A stretch of 55,889 nucleotides of DNA from Desulfuromonadales bacterium (GTDB lineage Bacteria > Desulfobacterota > Desulfuromonadia > Desulfuromonadales > BM103). The stretch lies in the NCBI GenBank assembly GCA_030145205.1, contig JAQYVZ010000025.1, positions 1 to 55,889 on the forward strand. Reading direction: 5' to 3'. Below the pieces are notes generated by a model. It made no database searches, was not told where the DNA came from, and saw only the letters and a program-made list of their open reading frames with translations. Made by a program: the position numbers and the translations under genes. Position 1 is the stretch's first letter, and every line of letters starts with the position of its first letter. Positions 10,257-17,904 of this stretch are shown in pieces.

Positions 10257-10798
10257 ACTGGACACCTTTTCTGAACGCAGATGAACGCGTTGAATGGGAG
10301 GCACGGCCGGCACCGCGCTGTTTTACCTTTCGACACTGGAAGCACGCGCTGTTCGGCCTGTTCTTCTTGGTAATCTGTGTGATCTGGCTGATCCTCGGAA
10401 CCCAGGTGGCCGCCGAATTCGATAAAGCCTGGCTCGGCTTGCTGCCAATTCCGTTTGTGGCCATCGGCTGTTATCTGGCTTTTAGCCCTCTGCTGCTGGC
10501 CCGCCTCGAATGGGAACAAGTCTATTATGCCTTGACCGAACAACGCCTGATCACCCTGCGGGGCATTCGGAAACAACAGGTTGTGGCGGTTCGGCGCGCC
10601 GACATCCTCTACTTTCAGATGAAGAAGCAGGGCCAGGAGCTGGCGACTTTAAAGGTCCATGCCCGCCCGGAGGACCCGGTGATTTTCCTGCATTGCGTCG
10701 AACATCCCTTAACCCTGGTTGAGAGGCTGGAAAAGGTTGTAGAACAGAACATTGAACAAGCGAAGCAGAATGGCACATTGCCGAAGCATTGTCATTAA
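10253..10798 (+). CDS. Membrane protein with bacterial PH domain
   Basis: 181 aa. ATG overlaps the TGA of the preceding lipoprotein gene (ATGA). A cytoplasmic N-terminal stretch is followed by two closely spaced membrane segments (about 36-55 and 61-82). A bPH2-like beta domain follows (about 85-165) containing YYALTEQRLITLRGI and a later strand set. PH-like domains of this type are common in small membrane proteins of unknown role. Translational coupling suggests it works with the lipoprotein, but no function can be assigned. Confidence 0.75.
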   Translation: MNWTPFLNADERVEWEARPAPRCFTFRHWKHALFGLFFLVICVIWLILGTQVAAEFDKAWLGLLPIPFVAIGCYLAFSPLLLARLEWEQVYYALTEQRLITLRGIRKQQVVAVRRADILYFQMKKQGQELATLKVHARPEDPVIFLHCVEHPLTLVERLEKVVEQNIEQAKQNGTLPKHCH

Positions 10799-10830
10799 AG
10801 AGATATCTGAGATATAAGCAAAAGGCTTGA

Positions 10831-10962
10831 TAGCCGCCGATGCACGCCGATTAACACGGATAAATCAAAATCACTATTTTGGGTTATTAAGCCCTTAAAC
10901 AAAAGACAATGGTTTAAGATTTTGACTTTATATCAGCGAGAATCCGCGTGCATCGGCGGCTA
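10831..10962 (+). repeat. Family A palindromic intergenic repeat, copy 1
   Basis: Starts TAGCCGCCGATGCACGCCG and ends with the reverse complement form GTGCATCGGCGGCTA; the centre is AT-rich. It fills the gap between the PH-domain gene and miaB. Five related copies occur in the window, near 34.7, 41.3, 43.2, 47.2 and 51.9 kb. Confidence 0.85.
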
Positions 10963-10998
10963 AAAAGATTTTTGTTTTAAGGAAAGCTACAGAAACGC

Positions 10999-12324
10999 AT
11001 GAATAAAACATTTTACCTCGAAACCTTCGGCTGCCAGATGAACGTGGTCGATTCGGAACGGATCGTCTCCCTGCTTGACGGGATCGGTTACAGCCAGGTG
11101 GAGGACCCAAAACAGGCGACCCTGATTCTGATGAACACCTGCTCGATTCGCGACAAGGCGGTGCGCAAGGCGTATGGTCATCTCGGTCGTTTCAAGCCAC
11201 TGAAGGAGAAGAACCCCAGTCTGATCATCGGCCTGGGGGGCTGTATCGCCCAGCAGGAGGGCGGGGAGTCTCTGTTTGATACCTTCCCCTACCTGGACCT
11301 GGTGTTCGGGACGCACAACGTGCATAGGCTGCCTGAGTTGGTACAGAAGGTCGAGCAGGACCGGGTACGCTGCGAAGAGACCGAGTTCCTCGACATGGAG
11401 ACCCGTTTGCGGCTCTTTCCGTCGCGGACCGGCGACGAGACGGTCAGCCGCTTTGTTACCGTGATGCAGGGTTGCGATAATTTCTGCAGCTATTGCGTTG
11501 TGCCCTATGTACGCGGTCGGGAGATCAGCCGACCCAGCCAGGAGATTCTGGCCGAGGTGGAAGACCTCGCGGCTCAAGGGGTGCGCGAAGTGACCCTGAT
11601 TGGTCAGAATGTCAACTCTTATGGCACCCAGCAGTCCGGTGAGATCTCTTTCCCCGAGCTGCTTACGCGGGTTGATGCCGTTGAGGGTATCAAACGGATC
11701 CGTTTTACGACCTCCCATCCGAAGGACATTTCACCGGAGCTGGTTGCCTGCTTCGGGACCTTGCCGAAACTGTGTAAACACCTGCACCTGCCGGTGCAGA
11801 GCGGCTCGAGTAGCATCCTGCAGGCAATGAACCGCGGTTATTCCCGTGAGCAGTACCTTAAACTGGTTACGCAGCTGCGTGCAACCTGCCCCGACATCCG
11901 CCTGACGACCGATATTATCGTCGGTTTCCCCGGAGAGACGGAAGAAGACTTTGCTGCGACTATGAGCCTACTTGAGCAGGTCCGTTATGCTGAAATTTAC
12001 TCATTCCTCTTTTCCCCGCGCCAGGGGACTGGCGCCGCCAAGCTGGTCGATGAAACACCCGCGACAGTCAAGTCAGAGCGGTTTGATCGCATGCTGAAGC
12101 TTCAGGATGAGATAACCCGGCAGATCTGGCAGGCCGATGTCGGCCAGACGTATCCTGTTCTGGTTGAAGGGGAGAGCAAGGTGGGTGAAGGTCAGATGTT
12201 TGGCCGAACCACATGGAACCGGATTGTCAACTTTTCCGGATCGGAAGACCTGGTCGGCCAGCTGGTTGACGTGCAGATCACCAAAGCGCACCGTAACTCG
12301 CAATTGGGTGAACTTGTAAAATAA
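10999..12324 (+). CDS. miaB: tRNA-2-methylthio-N6-dimethylallyladenosine synthase MiaB
   Basis: 441 aa. N-terminal MTTase domain with cluster ligands Cys12, Cys48 and Cys82; radical SAM domain with CxxxCxxC at Cys160, Cys164, Cys167; C-terminal TRAM domain (about 375-441). It adds the methylthio group to i6A37 of tRNAs using SAM and two iron-sulfur clusters. MiaB rather than MtaB or RimO is favoured by the N-terminal FGCQMN motif and overall length. An AAGGAAAG ribosome site precedes the ATG at a rather long spacing. A family A repeat occupies the upstream gap. Confidence 0.96.
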   Translation: MNKTFYLETFGCQMNVVDSERIVSLLDGIGYSQVEDPKQATLILMNTCSIRDKAVRKAYGHLGRFKPLKEKNPSLIIGLGGCIAQQEGGESLFDTFPYLDLVFGTHNVHRLPELVQKVEQDRVRCEETEFLDMETRLRLFPSRTGDETVSRFVTVMQGCDNFCSYCVVPYVRGREISRPSQEILAEVEDLAAQGVREVTLIGQNVNSYGTQQSGEISFPELLTRVDAVEGIKRIRFTTSHPKDISPELVACFGTLPKLCKHLHLPVQSGSSSILQAMNRGYSREQYLKLVTQLRATCPDIRLTTDIIVGFPGETEEDFAATMSLLEQVRYAEIYSFLFSPRQGTGAAKLVDETPATVKSERFDRMLKLQDEITRQIWQADVGQTYPVLVEGESKVGEGQMFGRTTWNRIVNFSGSEDLVGQLVDVQITKAHRNSQLGELVK

Positions 12325-12327
12325 AAG

Positions 12328-12405
12328 TGTTCACCACGGAGATGCGGAGATTACAGAGAAAACAGTCTTGTTTCTCCCTCTTCCTTGATAGGAGAGGGAA
12401 GGCTT
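12328..12405 (+). repeat. Fragments of family B and family C repeats
   Basis: Contains ACCACGGAGATGCGGAGA (like family B ends) followed by CTCCCTCTTCCTTGATAGGAG (a short family C hairpin). It fills the gap between miaB and the M42 peptidase gene. Confidence 0.5.
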
Positions 12406-12418
12406 CAGGGGAGCTTAT

Positions 12419-13486
12419 ATGAACGAAAAGGAATTCGCTTTTTTTCAAGAACTCATTGAGGCCCCGAGCCCATCCGGGTTTGAGCAACCGGCGCAGCGGG
12501 TCATCCGGCAGGAATTGGCGGATGTGGCCGACGAAATTCGTACCGATGTAATGGGCAACGTTATCGCTCGGCTCGATGGCCCAGAGGGCGCACCTCGGCT
12601 GATGCTTGCCGGACACTGCGACGAGGTCGGCTTCATGGTCAAGTACGTTGATGACAACGGCTTCCTCTACTTTGCGCCGGTCGGGGGCGTGGATGCCCAC
12701 CTGGTGCCAGGACAACGGGTGACGGTGCATAGCGCGGCCGGGCCTCTGCCGGGAGTCGTCGGCAAACGGCCCATCCATCAGATTGAGGTGAAGGACCGGG
12801 AGAAGGTTCTGCCGTTCAAGGATCAGTTTATCGATATTGGCTGCATCGACAAAGAGGCCGCTATGCAACTGGTGGCGATTGGTGACCCAATCACCTTTGC
12901 CGTCGGTGTCGAACGCCTGCAGGGCAGTCGGGTCACCTCCCGTGCCCTTGATGACAAGATGGGTGCCTTTATTGTCGCTGAAGTCCTCAAGGAAGTGCAG
13001 CGCCGCGCCGACCAGAGCGTGACCTTGTTCGGAGTGTCGACCGTCCAGGAAGAAATCGGACTGCGTGGTGGGGCGACCAGCGCCTACGGCGTCAAACCGG
13101 ATCTCGGTATTGTGGTCGAGGTGACTTTCGCCAGCGACTATCCTGACTATGATCACAAGCAGGCCGGGGAAGTACGTCTCGGCAAAGGGCCGGTTCTGGC
13201 GCGCGGACCGAATATCAACCCGATCCTGTTCAACCTGCTGATCGATACGGCCCGCGAGGAGGAGATCCCTGTCCAGATTGTGGGTGTTCCCCGGGCGACC
13301 GGAACTGATGCTAACGTAATGCAGCTTGTGCATGGCGGGGTGGCGACAGCACTGGTCAACGTTCCTTTGCGCTACATGCATACCCCGGTTGAAGTTCTCG
13401 ACCTGGAGGACCTGGACGCGGCAATTAAACTATTGGCTGCCGTTTGCGCCAGGGTCGGGAGAGTTTCAAGTTTTATTCCGGTCTAG
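12419..13486 (+). CDS. M42-family aminopeptidase (glutamyl/FrvX type)
   Basis: 355 aa, full length for M42. Metal-site motifs are present: AGHCDEVGF (about 61-69), RALDDKMG (about 174-181), QEEIGLRGG (about 204-212), a later Glu/Asp segment (VVEVTF), and YMHTPVE near the C terminus. The family forms tetrahedral dodecamer aminopeptidases that trim peptides in the cytoplasm. No signal peptide. ATG 12419 is preceded by AGGGGAGC. It may be co-transcribed from miaB, but repeat fragments separate them. Confidence 0.92.
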   Translation: MNEKEFAFFQELIEAPSPSGFEQPAQRVIRQELADVADEIRTDVMGNVIARLDGPEGAPRLMLAGHCDEVGFMVKYVDDNGFLYFAPVGGVDAHLVPGQRVTVHSAAGPLPGVVGKRPIHQIEVKDREKVLPFKDQFIDIGCIDKEAAMQLVAIGDPITFAVGVERLQGSRVTSRALDDKMGAFIVAEVLKEVQRRADQSVTLFGVSTVQEEIGLRGGATSAYGVKPDLGIVVEVTFASDYPDYDHKQAGEVRLGKGPVLARGPNINPILFNLLIDTAREEEIPVQIVGVPRATGTDANVMQLVHGGVATALVNVPLRYMHTPVEVLDLEDLDAAIKLLAAVCARVGRVSSFIPV

Positions 13487-13501
13487 GGGGTCAAAAAAGG
13501 C

Positions 13502-13530
13502 TTGACAATCCTCCGTCTTTCCGATAAATT
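13502..13530 (+). promoter_or_regulatory. Predicted promoter of rplM-rpsI
   Basis: Consensus TTGACA (13502-13507), 17-bp spacer, TAAATT (13525-13530); about 55 bp upstream of the rplM start. Confidence 0.75.
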
Positions 13531-13587
13531 TCCCGCTTCTGTGAGCCCCGTACCCAAATCACAGATTTGAATATAGAGAGGAAAAGA

Positions 13588-14016
13588 ATGAGTACTTCAA
13601 TTGCGAAAAAGGACGAACTTCAGAAAGACTGGTATGTTGTCGACCTGGAGAATAAGGTTCTGGGCCGAGCAGCTACCGAGATTGCTCGTGTTTTGCGCGG
13701 CAAGCATAAACCGATTTTCACACCGAGCGTCGATACCGGCGATTTCGTGATCGTGATTAACGCTGACAAGGTGCGTCTGACTGGCAACAAACTGAGCCAG
13801 AAGATGTACTATCATCACAGCGGTTTTGTCGGTGGGATCAAATCGATTTCGGCGGAAAAGCTACTCGAGAAGAAGCCGGAGGAATTGATCCGCAAAGCGG
13901 TTAAGGGCATGCTGCCCAAGAACCCGCTCGGACGCCAGATGTTCAAGAAGCTGAAAGTGTATAGCAGCGCTGAACATCCTCACCAGGCCCAGCAGCCCAA
14001 AGAACTGAATATTTAA
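13588..14016 (+). CDS. rplM: 50S ribosomal protein L13
   Basis: 142 aa when started at ATG 13588, matching the usual L13 length, with GAGAGGAAAAG just upstream; an in-frame ATG at 13567 would add seven residues and lacks a ribosome site. Conserved segments are [19 protein letters not shown], the [16 protein letters not shown] region, and [15 protein letters not shown]. First gene of the standard rplM-rpsI operon, 19 bp before rpsI. Confidence 0.98.
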   Translation: MSTSIAKKDELQKDWYVVDLENKVLGRAATEIARVLRGKHKPIFTPSVDTGDFVIVINADKVRLTGNKLSQKMYYHHSGFVGGIKSISAEKLLEKKPEELIRKAVKGMLPKNPLGRQMFKKLKVYSSAEHPHQAQQPKELNI

Positions 14017-14035
14017 GACATTCGGGAGATATTGA

Positions 14036-14431
14036 ATGATGGCCGAACAAAAATATTATGCCACCGGCAAAAAGAAGACTTCTATTGCACGTGTCTGGCT
14101 CAAGCCAGGCGCCGGTGACATTGTGATCAATAAGCGCGCAATGGATGAATACTTCGGTCGCGAGACGTCCAAGATGGTGGTTCGTCAGCCTCTGGAATTG
14201 ACCGAGAATGTTGGCAAGTTCGACATCTTTGTGAATGTCACTGGTGGTGGCCCGTCCGGTCAGGCCGGTGCTATCAAGCATGGTATCACCAAGGCGTTGC
14301 TCGAGGTGGACCCGGAGCTGCGCGGCATGCTCAAGAAAGCTGGCTTCATTACCCGCGACAGCCGCATCAAGGAACGTAAGAAATACGGTCAGCGCGGTGC
14401 TCGTCGGAGTTTCCAGTTCTCCAAGCGTTAA
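14036..14431 (+). CDS. rpsI: 30S ribosomal protein S9
   Basis: 131 aa; begins ATGATG, so the second ATG (14039) is an alternative start giving 130 aa. GGGAG at 14024-14028 is the ribosome site. The Y-A-T-G-K-KK N-terminus, the [15 protein letters not shown] centre and the basic C-terminal tail ending FSKR (which reaches the P site in other bacteria) are all present. A terminator follows at 14466. Confidence 0.98.
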   Translation: MMAEQKYYATGKKKTSIARVWLKPGAGDIVINKRAMDEYFGRETSKMVVRQPLELTENVGKFDIFVNVTGGGPSGQAGAIKHGITKALLEVDPELRGMLKKAGFITRDSRIKERKKYGQRGARRSFQFSKR

Positions 14432-14465
14432 TCCTGCAGCCAAGTCTGCATTTTTGGAATTGGTC

Positions 14466-14495
14466 AAAAAGGGAAGCCTGCGGGTTTCCCTTTTT
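14466..14495 (+). terminator. Intrinsic terminator of rplM-rpsI
   Basis: AAAAAGGGAA / TTTCCCTTTTT inverted repeat with a 9-nt loop, about 35 bp after rpsI. Confidence 0.85.
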
Positions 14496-14534
14496 GCGTT
14501 TAATCGGTCACTCTTTCTGATTGTGTGAGGGCTC

Positions 14535-15572
14535 ATGTACAAAGTTTCTGTTGTCGGTGCCAGTGGCTATACCGGGGTCGAATTGCTCAGACTGCTTGCC
14601 AGGCATGATGGTGTGGAGATTTGCAACGTCACGTCACGGCAGTATGCCGGCCAGCCGGTCAGTACCCCCTTCCCATCGTTGTATGGGTGTGTCGAACTTG
14701 ACTTCGAATTGCTCGATCCGGCGACGGTGGCTGAGAATGTCGATGTTGTGTTTACGGCCGTGCCTCACCAGACCGCCATGGGTATGGTCCCGGATATGTT
14801 GAACGCCGGGGCCAGGGTTGTCGACCTCTCTGCCGACTTCCGTCTCGCTGACCCGGAGGTCTATTCCACCTGGTATCAGCCGCATACGGCACCTGAATTA
14901 TTGGAAGAAGCCGTCTATGGCCTGCCGGAACTGTTTCGCCCTTATATCGCTTCGGCCCGGCTGGTTGCCAATCCGGGTTGTTACCCGACCAGTGTGGCGC
15001 TGGCTATGGCGCCTTTGCTTGAGGAAAGCCTGGTGGACCCGGCGACTGTCATTATTGACAGCAAGTCTGGAACCAGTGGGGCAGGGCGGAGCGCCAAAGT
15101 GGGCAGCCTGTTCTGTGAGGTAAATGAAGGGTTTAAGGCCTATGGCGCGCCGGCGCATCGGCATACTCCGGAGATTGAGCAGACTTTGAGCGGCCTGGCT
15201 GGTGAAGAGATGGTCGTGAGCTTCACGCCACACTTGGTTCCGGTCAACCGTGGTATTTTGTCAACCTGCTACGCGTCTCTTTCGAAAGAGATCGACCGCA
15301 CGGACCTGCTGAGTCAGTTTACCGACTACTACGCTGCCGAGCCTTTTGTCCGGGTGCTTCCCGAAGGACAGCTGCCGAACATCGCTTATGTCCGCGGGAG
15401 CAACTTCTGTGATATTGGTGTGGTGGTTGATCCGCGGACCGGCCGTGTTGTGGTTGTCTCGGCGATCGATAACTTGGTTAAAGGCGCTGCAGGACAGGCG
15501 GTGCAGAACATGAACCTGATGCTGGGCTTGCCGGAAACCCAGGGGCTGCAGCAGGCGCCAGTCTTTCCGTAA
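14535..15572 (+). CDS. argC: N-acetyl-gamma-glutamyl-phosphate reductase
   Basis: 345 aa. NADP-binding GASGYTG at 9-15 and the catalytic cysteine motif NPGCYPT near residue 150. The DLSADFRL segment and the HRHTPEIEQ region of the dimerisation domain are present. Catalyses NADPH-dependent reduction of N-acetylglutamyl phosphate to the semialdehyde, third step of arginine synthesis. No other arg gene lies nearby, so it is a single arg gene here. It follows the rpsI terminator and is followed by a long hairpin. No obvious ArgR operator was seen. Confidence 0.97.
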   Translation: MYKVSVVGASGYTGVELLRLLARHDGVEICNVTSRQYAGQPVSTPFPSLYGCVELDFELLDPATVAENVDVVFTAVPHQTAMGMVPDMLNAGARVVDLSADFRLADPEVYSTWYQPHTAPELLEEAVYGLPELFRPYIASARLVANPGCYPTSVALAMAPLLEESLVDPATVIIDSKSGTSGAGRSAKVGSLFCEVNEGFKAYGAPAHRHTPEIEQTLSGLAGEEMVVSFTPHLVPVNRGILSTCYASLSKEIDRTDLLSQFTDYYAAEPFVRVLPEGQLPNIAYVRGSNFCDIGVVVDPRTGRVVVVSAIDNLVKGAAGQAVQNMNLMLGLPETQGLQQAPVFP

Positions 15573-15601
15573 CAACTTACACACAGAGAGTGATACATAA
15601 A

Positions 15602-15656
15602 AAAGACGCAGAGTGCGTTTGAGGTCTTTAAAGCCTCAATCGTTCTCTGCGTCTTT
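15602..15656. terminator. Long bidirectional hairpin/terminator after argC
   Basis: AAAGACGCAGAG pairs with CTCTGCGTCTTT, with an inner TTGAGG/CCTCAA stem. It lies between convergent argC and the GGDEF gene. The outer arm resembles the CGCAGAG core of family B repeats, so it may be a repeat-derived terminator. Confidence 0.7.
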
Positions 15657-15698
15657 GTATTTGCTGCTCTGCCAGGACTGTTGACTTACCCGGTTGGT

Positions 15699-17900
15699 TT
15701 ACTCCTCCGTTTCGCTGAGACTTTCTTCCCAGGCGACCGTCATGTTGCGGCCACGCTGCTTGGCGTTGTACAGGGCACGGTCGGCCCGGTTCAGAAGTTC
15801 GTAGATGTTCTCGCTGTCGGTGGGGAACTCCGTGACCCCGAACGACATAGTCATTTTGCCGTCAGGTTGACTTTCTTCTGCACCGGCGAAGTCTGTGCCG
15901 AGAATAGCTAGCCTGAGTTTCTCCGCAGTCAGGATCGCTCCTGCGCGGTCTGTTTTCGGCAGTAGAATAACAAACTGTTTATTGCCGAATCGACAGACCA
16001 TGTCAATTCCCCGCGTGGTTTGCAAGAGTATTTTGCCAATATCTTTCAGCAGTGCATCTCCACTCATTTTGCCGTGTGCTGCGGTAAAGCGGCCGAAGAG
16101 GTCGATGTCGCACATGATGGTCGAGAAGAGAGTGCGGAACCGGCGTGCCTGTGCGGCTTCCCGCTTCAGGGCATCCTGGAAGAACCGGCGGTTATGGAGG
16201 CCGGTCAAGGGATCTGTGTTGGCGGTGTCGCGGGTGATTGCCAACAGCTGGGTATTGTCGATGGCAATCGCGGCCTGGTTGGCTGATGCCTGGATCAGTT
16301 TCAGCTCCGATGTGCTGAAGGCGTCTGGCTCGTGCTTGTGCAGGTTCAGGACACCGATCAGGCGCTCATGCACGATCAATGGCGCCGAAACGATCGAACC
16401 GCTGGTCGCAAGCTGCCCGTGATAGCTCAGGTGACGTTCGTTCTGTTCGACATTTCCCACGTACAGTAAACGTTTCTCCTGGGCCACTTTGCCGCAAAAA
16501 CCCTGGTCGAACGAAAACGTGACGTTGTCAAGAGTCCCGGCTTCGACGCCTGTCGCATGCGCGACCTGCAGAAGCTTCTCACCGGGGTTGTGGAGCAGCA
16601 GCACAATATGGTCGCAGCTTAAGACTTCGGTCAAAACCTGCAGGACCCGGTCAAACAGAACGTCCAGGTCGGGAGCCGAAATCATTGCCTGGTTCAATTG
16701 CTGCATTGCTGCAGTTTCACGCTCGTGGGTTTTGTACGCTTCTGTGAGTTTGGCTAATTCCTGATCTTTCTTGGCCAGGAGAAGTTTTTTGCGAGTCAGC
16801 CGTTGGCTGAGGGCGTCATCCGCTTCGTGTTTGTTCCGGGTGTCGCAGATGTTGTCGAGGCTTTCGAGCATCCGGTTAAAGGAGCGGGACAGGGTACCAA
16901 GCTCTCCACCGAGACCTGTCTGGATGCGGCAGGTCAGGTTGCCGTGGTTGACGGCATCAACGGCATCCTGAATGATGCCAATCGGCCTGATAATCTGCTT
17001 GACCGTCTTGATGTAGAAAGCGATGCCGAATAGCATAGCCAGCAGTACGCCGCCTATCTGTAGAAAGAAGGTCTGCATGAAGGGGAAGTTCTCCGGGCGT
17101 TCGGCTTCCAGGGAAAGAAACACCAAGTCGGAGGTCCCCAGGGGGATGGCTGACAAGAGATGTCTGTGCAGGGTGCTGCCGGAATGATCGAGGAATAACT
17201 GCTCTCCTCGGCCTAAGGCAACCAGGTGCTCCTCTGTCATCCGGAACGGAGTCGAATGCTCTTCGCTCTCAGCAAGGGTGGCCCCCTTCAGATCATGCAG
17301 ACTGGAAGTAATGCTGAACGGCGCAGTGGTTTTCTTGAGAAACTCCCCGGCCATGGTGGTTTGCAGCAGCATGATCTGGGAAACCACGCCACTTTCGTAG
17401 AGCGGTGCTGCAACCATTAACACCGGCAGATCCGTGAAGTCTTTCATGTAGCGAAAGCGTGGGCTGTCGCTGCGCCGCGCCTGTTCAAACAGGTCCTGCA
17501 GGGATTCGATGGGCAGGATATCAGCTGAATTGACCGGGAAGAAGGAGACGGCGATGTTTGATTCAGCCAGGGTGTTAAACAGCTTGTCCTGGAGAATGCC
17601 GACTTCTGTGTCTTCGGGGTAATGGTGAACCAGGCTTTGGAACTGCTGCAGGAACACTGTATAGGTCTGCAGGATTGTCTCCTGCTTCTTGAACTCGCGG
17701 TAAACAATCTCCTGAGCTGACCGGAGGCGTTCGTCGACGCTCAGCGTGAGCGTTTTATTGAATAACGCAACAGTTCCGGTTGCGGTGATGGCGAGCATCA
17801 GGAGAAGGGTGATCAGAAAAGGTAGCAGCAGGCGGTCGCGCAACGAGAAGACACGCTGTTTCTGCGGCTCAGGCGGTCTGGCTTCGGCAGTTGGCTTCAT
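15699..17900 (-). CDS. Membrane sensor with HAMP, GAF and degenerate GGDEF domain
   Basis: 733 aa from ATG 17900, four bases after the stop of the upstream HD-GYP gene; a start at 18023 would overlap that gene and is rejected. N-terminal membrane segment (about 27-50), periplasmic sensor, second membrane segment (about 290-312), HAMP, coiled coil, GAF (about 400-545), then a GGDEF fold (about 565-725). The signature GGDEF is replaced by GNKQF (639-643; bases 15972-15986) and the preceding GHxxGD by GKMSGD, so cyclase activity is very unlikely. The RxxD inhibitory-site motif RGID (630-633) is kept at the canonical 5-residue distance. A PelD-like c-di-GMP receptor role is inferred. Confidence 0.88.
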   Translation of the reverse strand: MKPTAEARPPEPQKQRVFSLRDRLLLPFLITLLLMLAITATGTVALFNKTLTLSVDERLRSAQEIVYREFKKQETILQTYTVFLQQFQSLVHHYPEDTEVGILQDKLFNTLAESNIAVSFFPVNSADILPIESLQDLFEQARRSDSPRFRYMKDFTDLPVLMVAAPLYESGVVSQIMLLQTTMAGEFLKKTTAPFSITSSLHDLKGATLAESEEHSTPFRMTEEHLVALGRGEQLFLDHSGSTLHRHLLSAIPLGTSDLVFLSLEAERPENFPFMQTFFLQIGGVLLAMLFGIAFYIKTVKQIIRPIGIIQDAVDAVNHGNLTCRIQTGLGGELGTLSRSFNRMLESLDNICDTRNKHEADDALSQRLTRKKLLLAKKDQELAKLTEAYKTHERETAAMQQLNQAMISAPDLDVLFDRVLQVLTEVLSCDHIVLLLHNPGEKLLQVAHATGVEAGTLDNVTFSFDQGFCGKVAQEKRLLYVGNVEQNERHLSYHGQLATSGSIVSAPLIVHERLIGVLNLHKHEPDAFSTSELKLIQASANQAAIAIDNTQLLAITRDTANTDPLTGLHNRRFFQDALKREAAQARRFRTLFSTIMCDIDLFGRFTAAHGKMSGDALLKDIGKILLQTTRGIDMVCRFGNKQFVILLPKTDRAGAILTAEKLRLAILGTDFAGAEESQPDGKMTMSFGVTEFPTDSENIYELLNRADRALYNAKQRGRNMTVAWEESLSETEE

Positions 17901-17904
17901 GGCG

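Noticed and set aside
12278-13381. 367-codon minus-strand open frame opposite the M42 peptidase
   Set aside because: Shadow of a well-supported gene, running into miaB.
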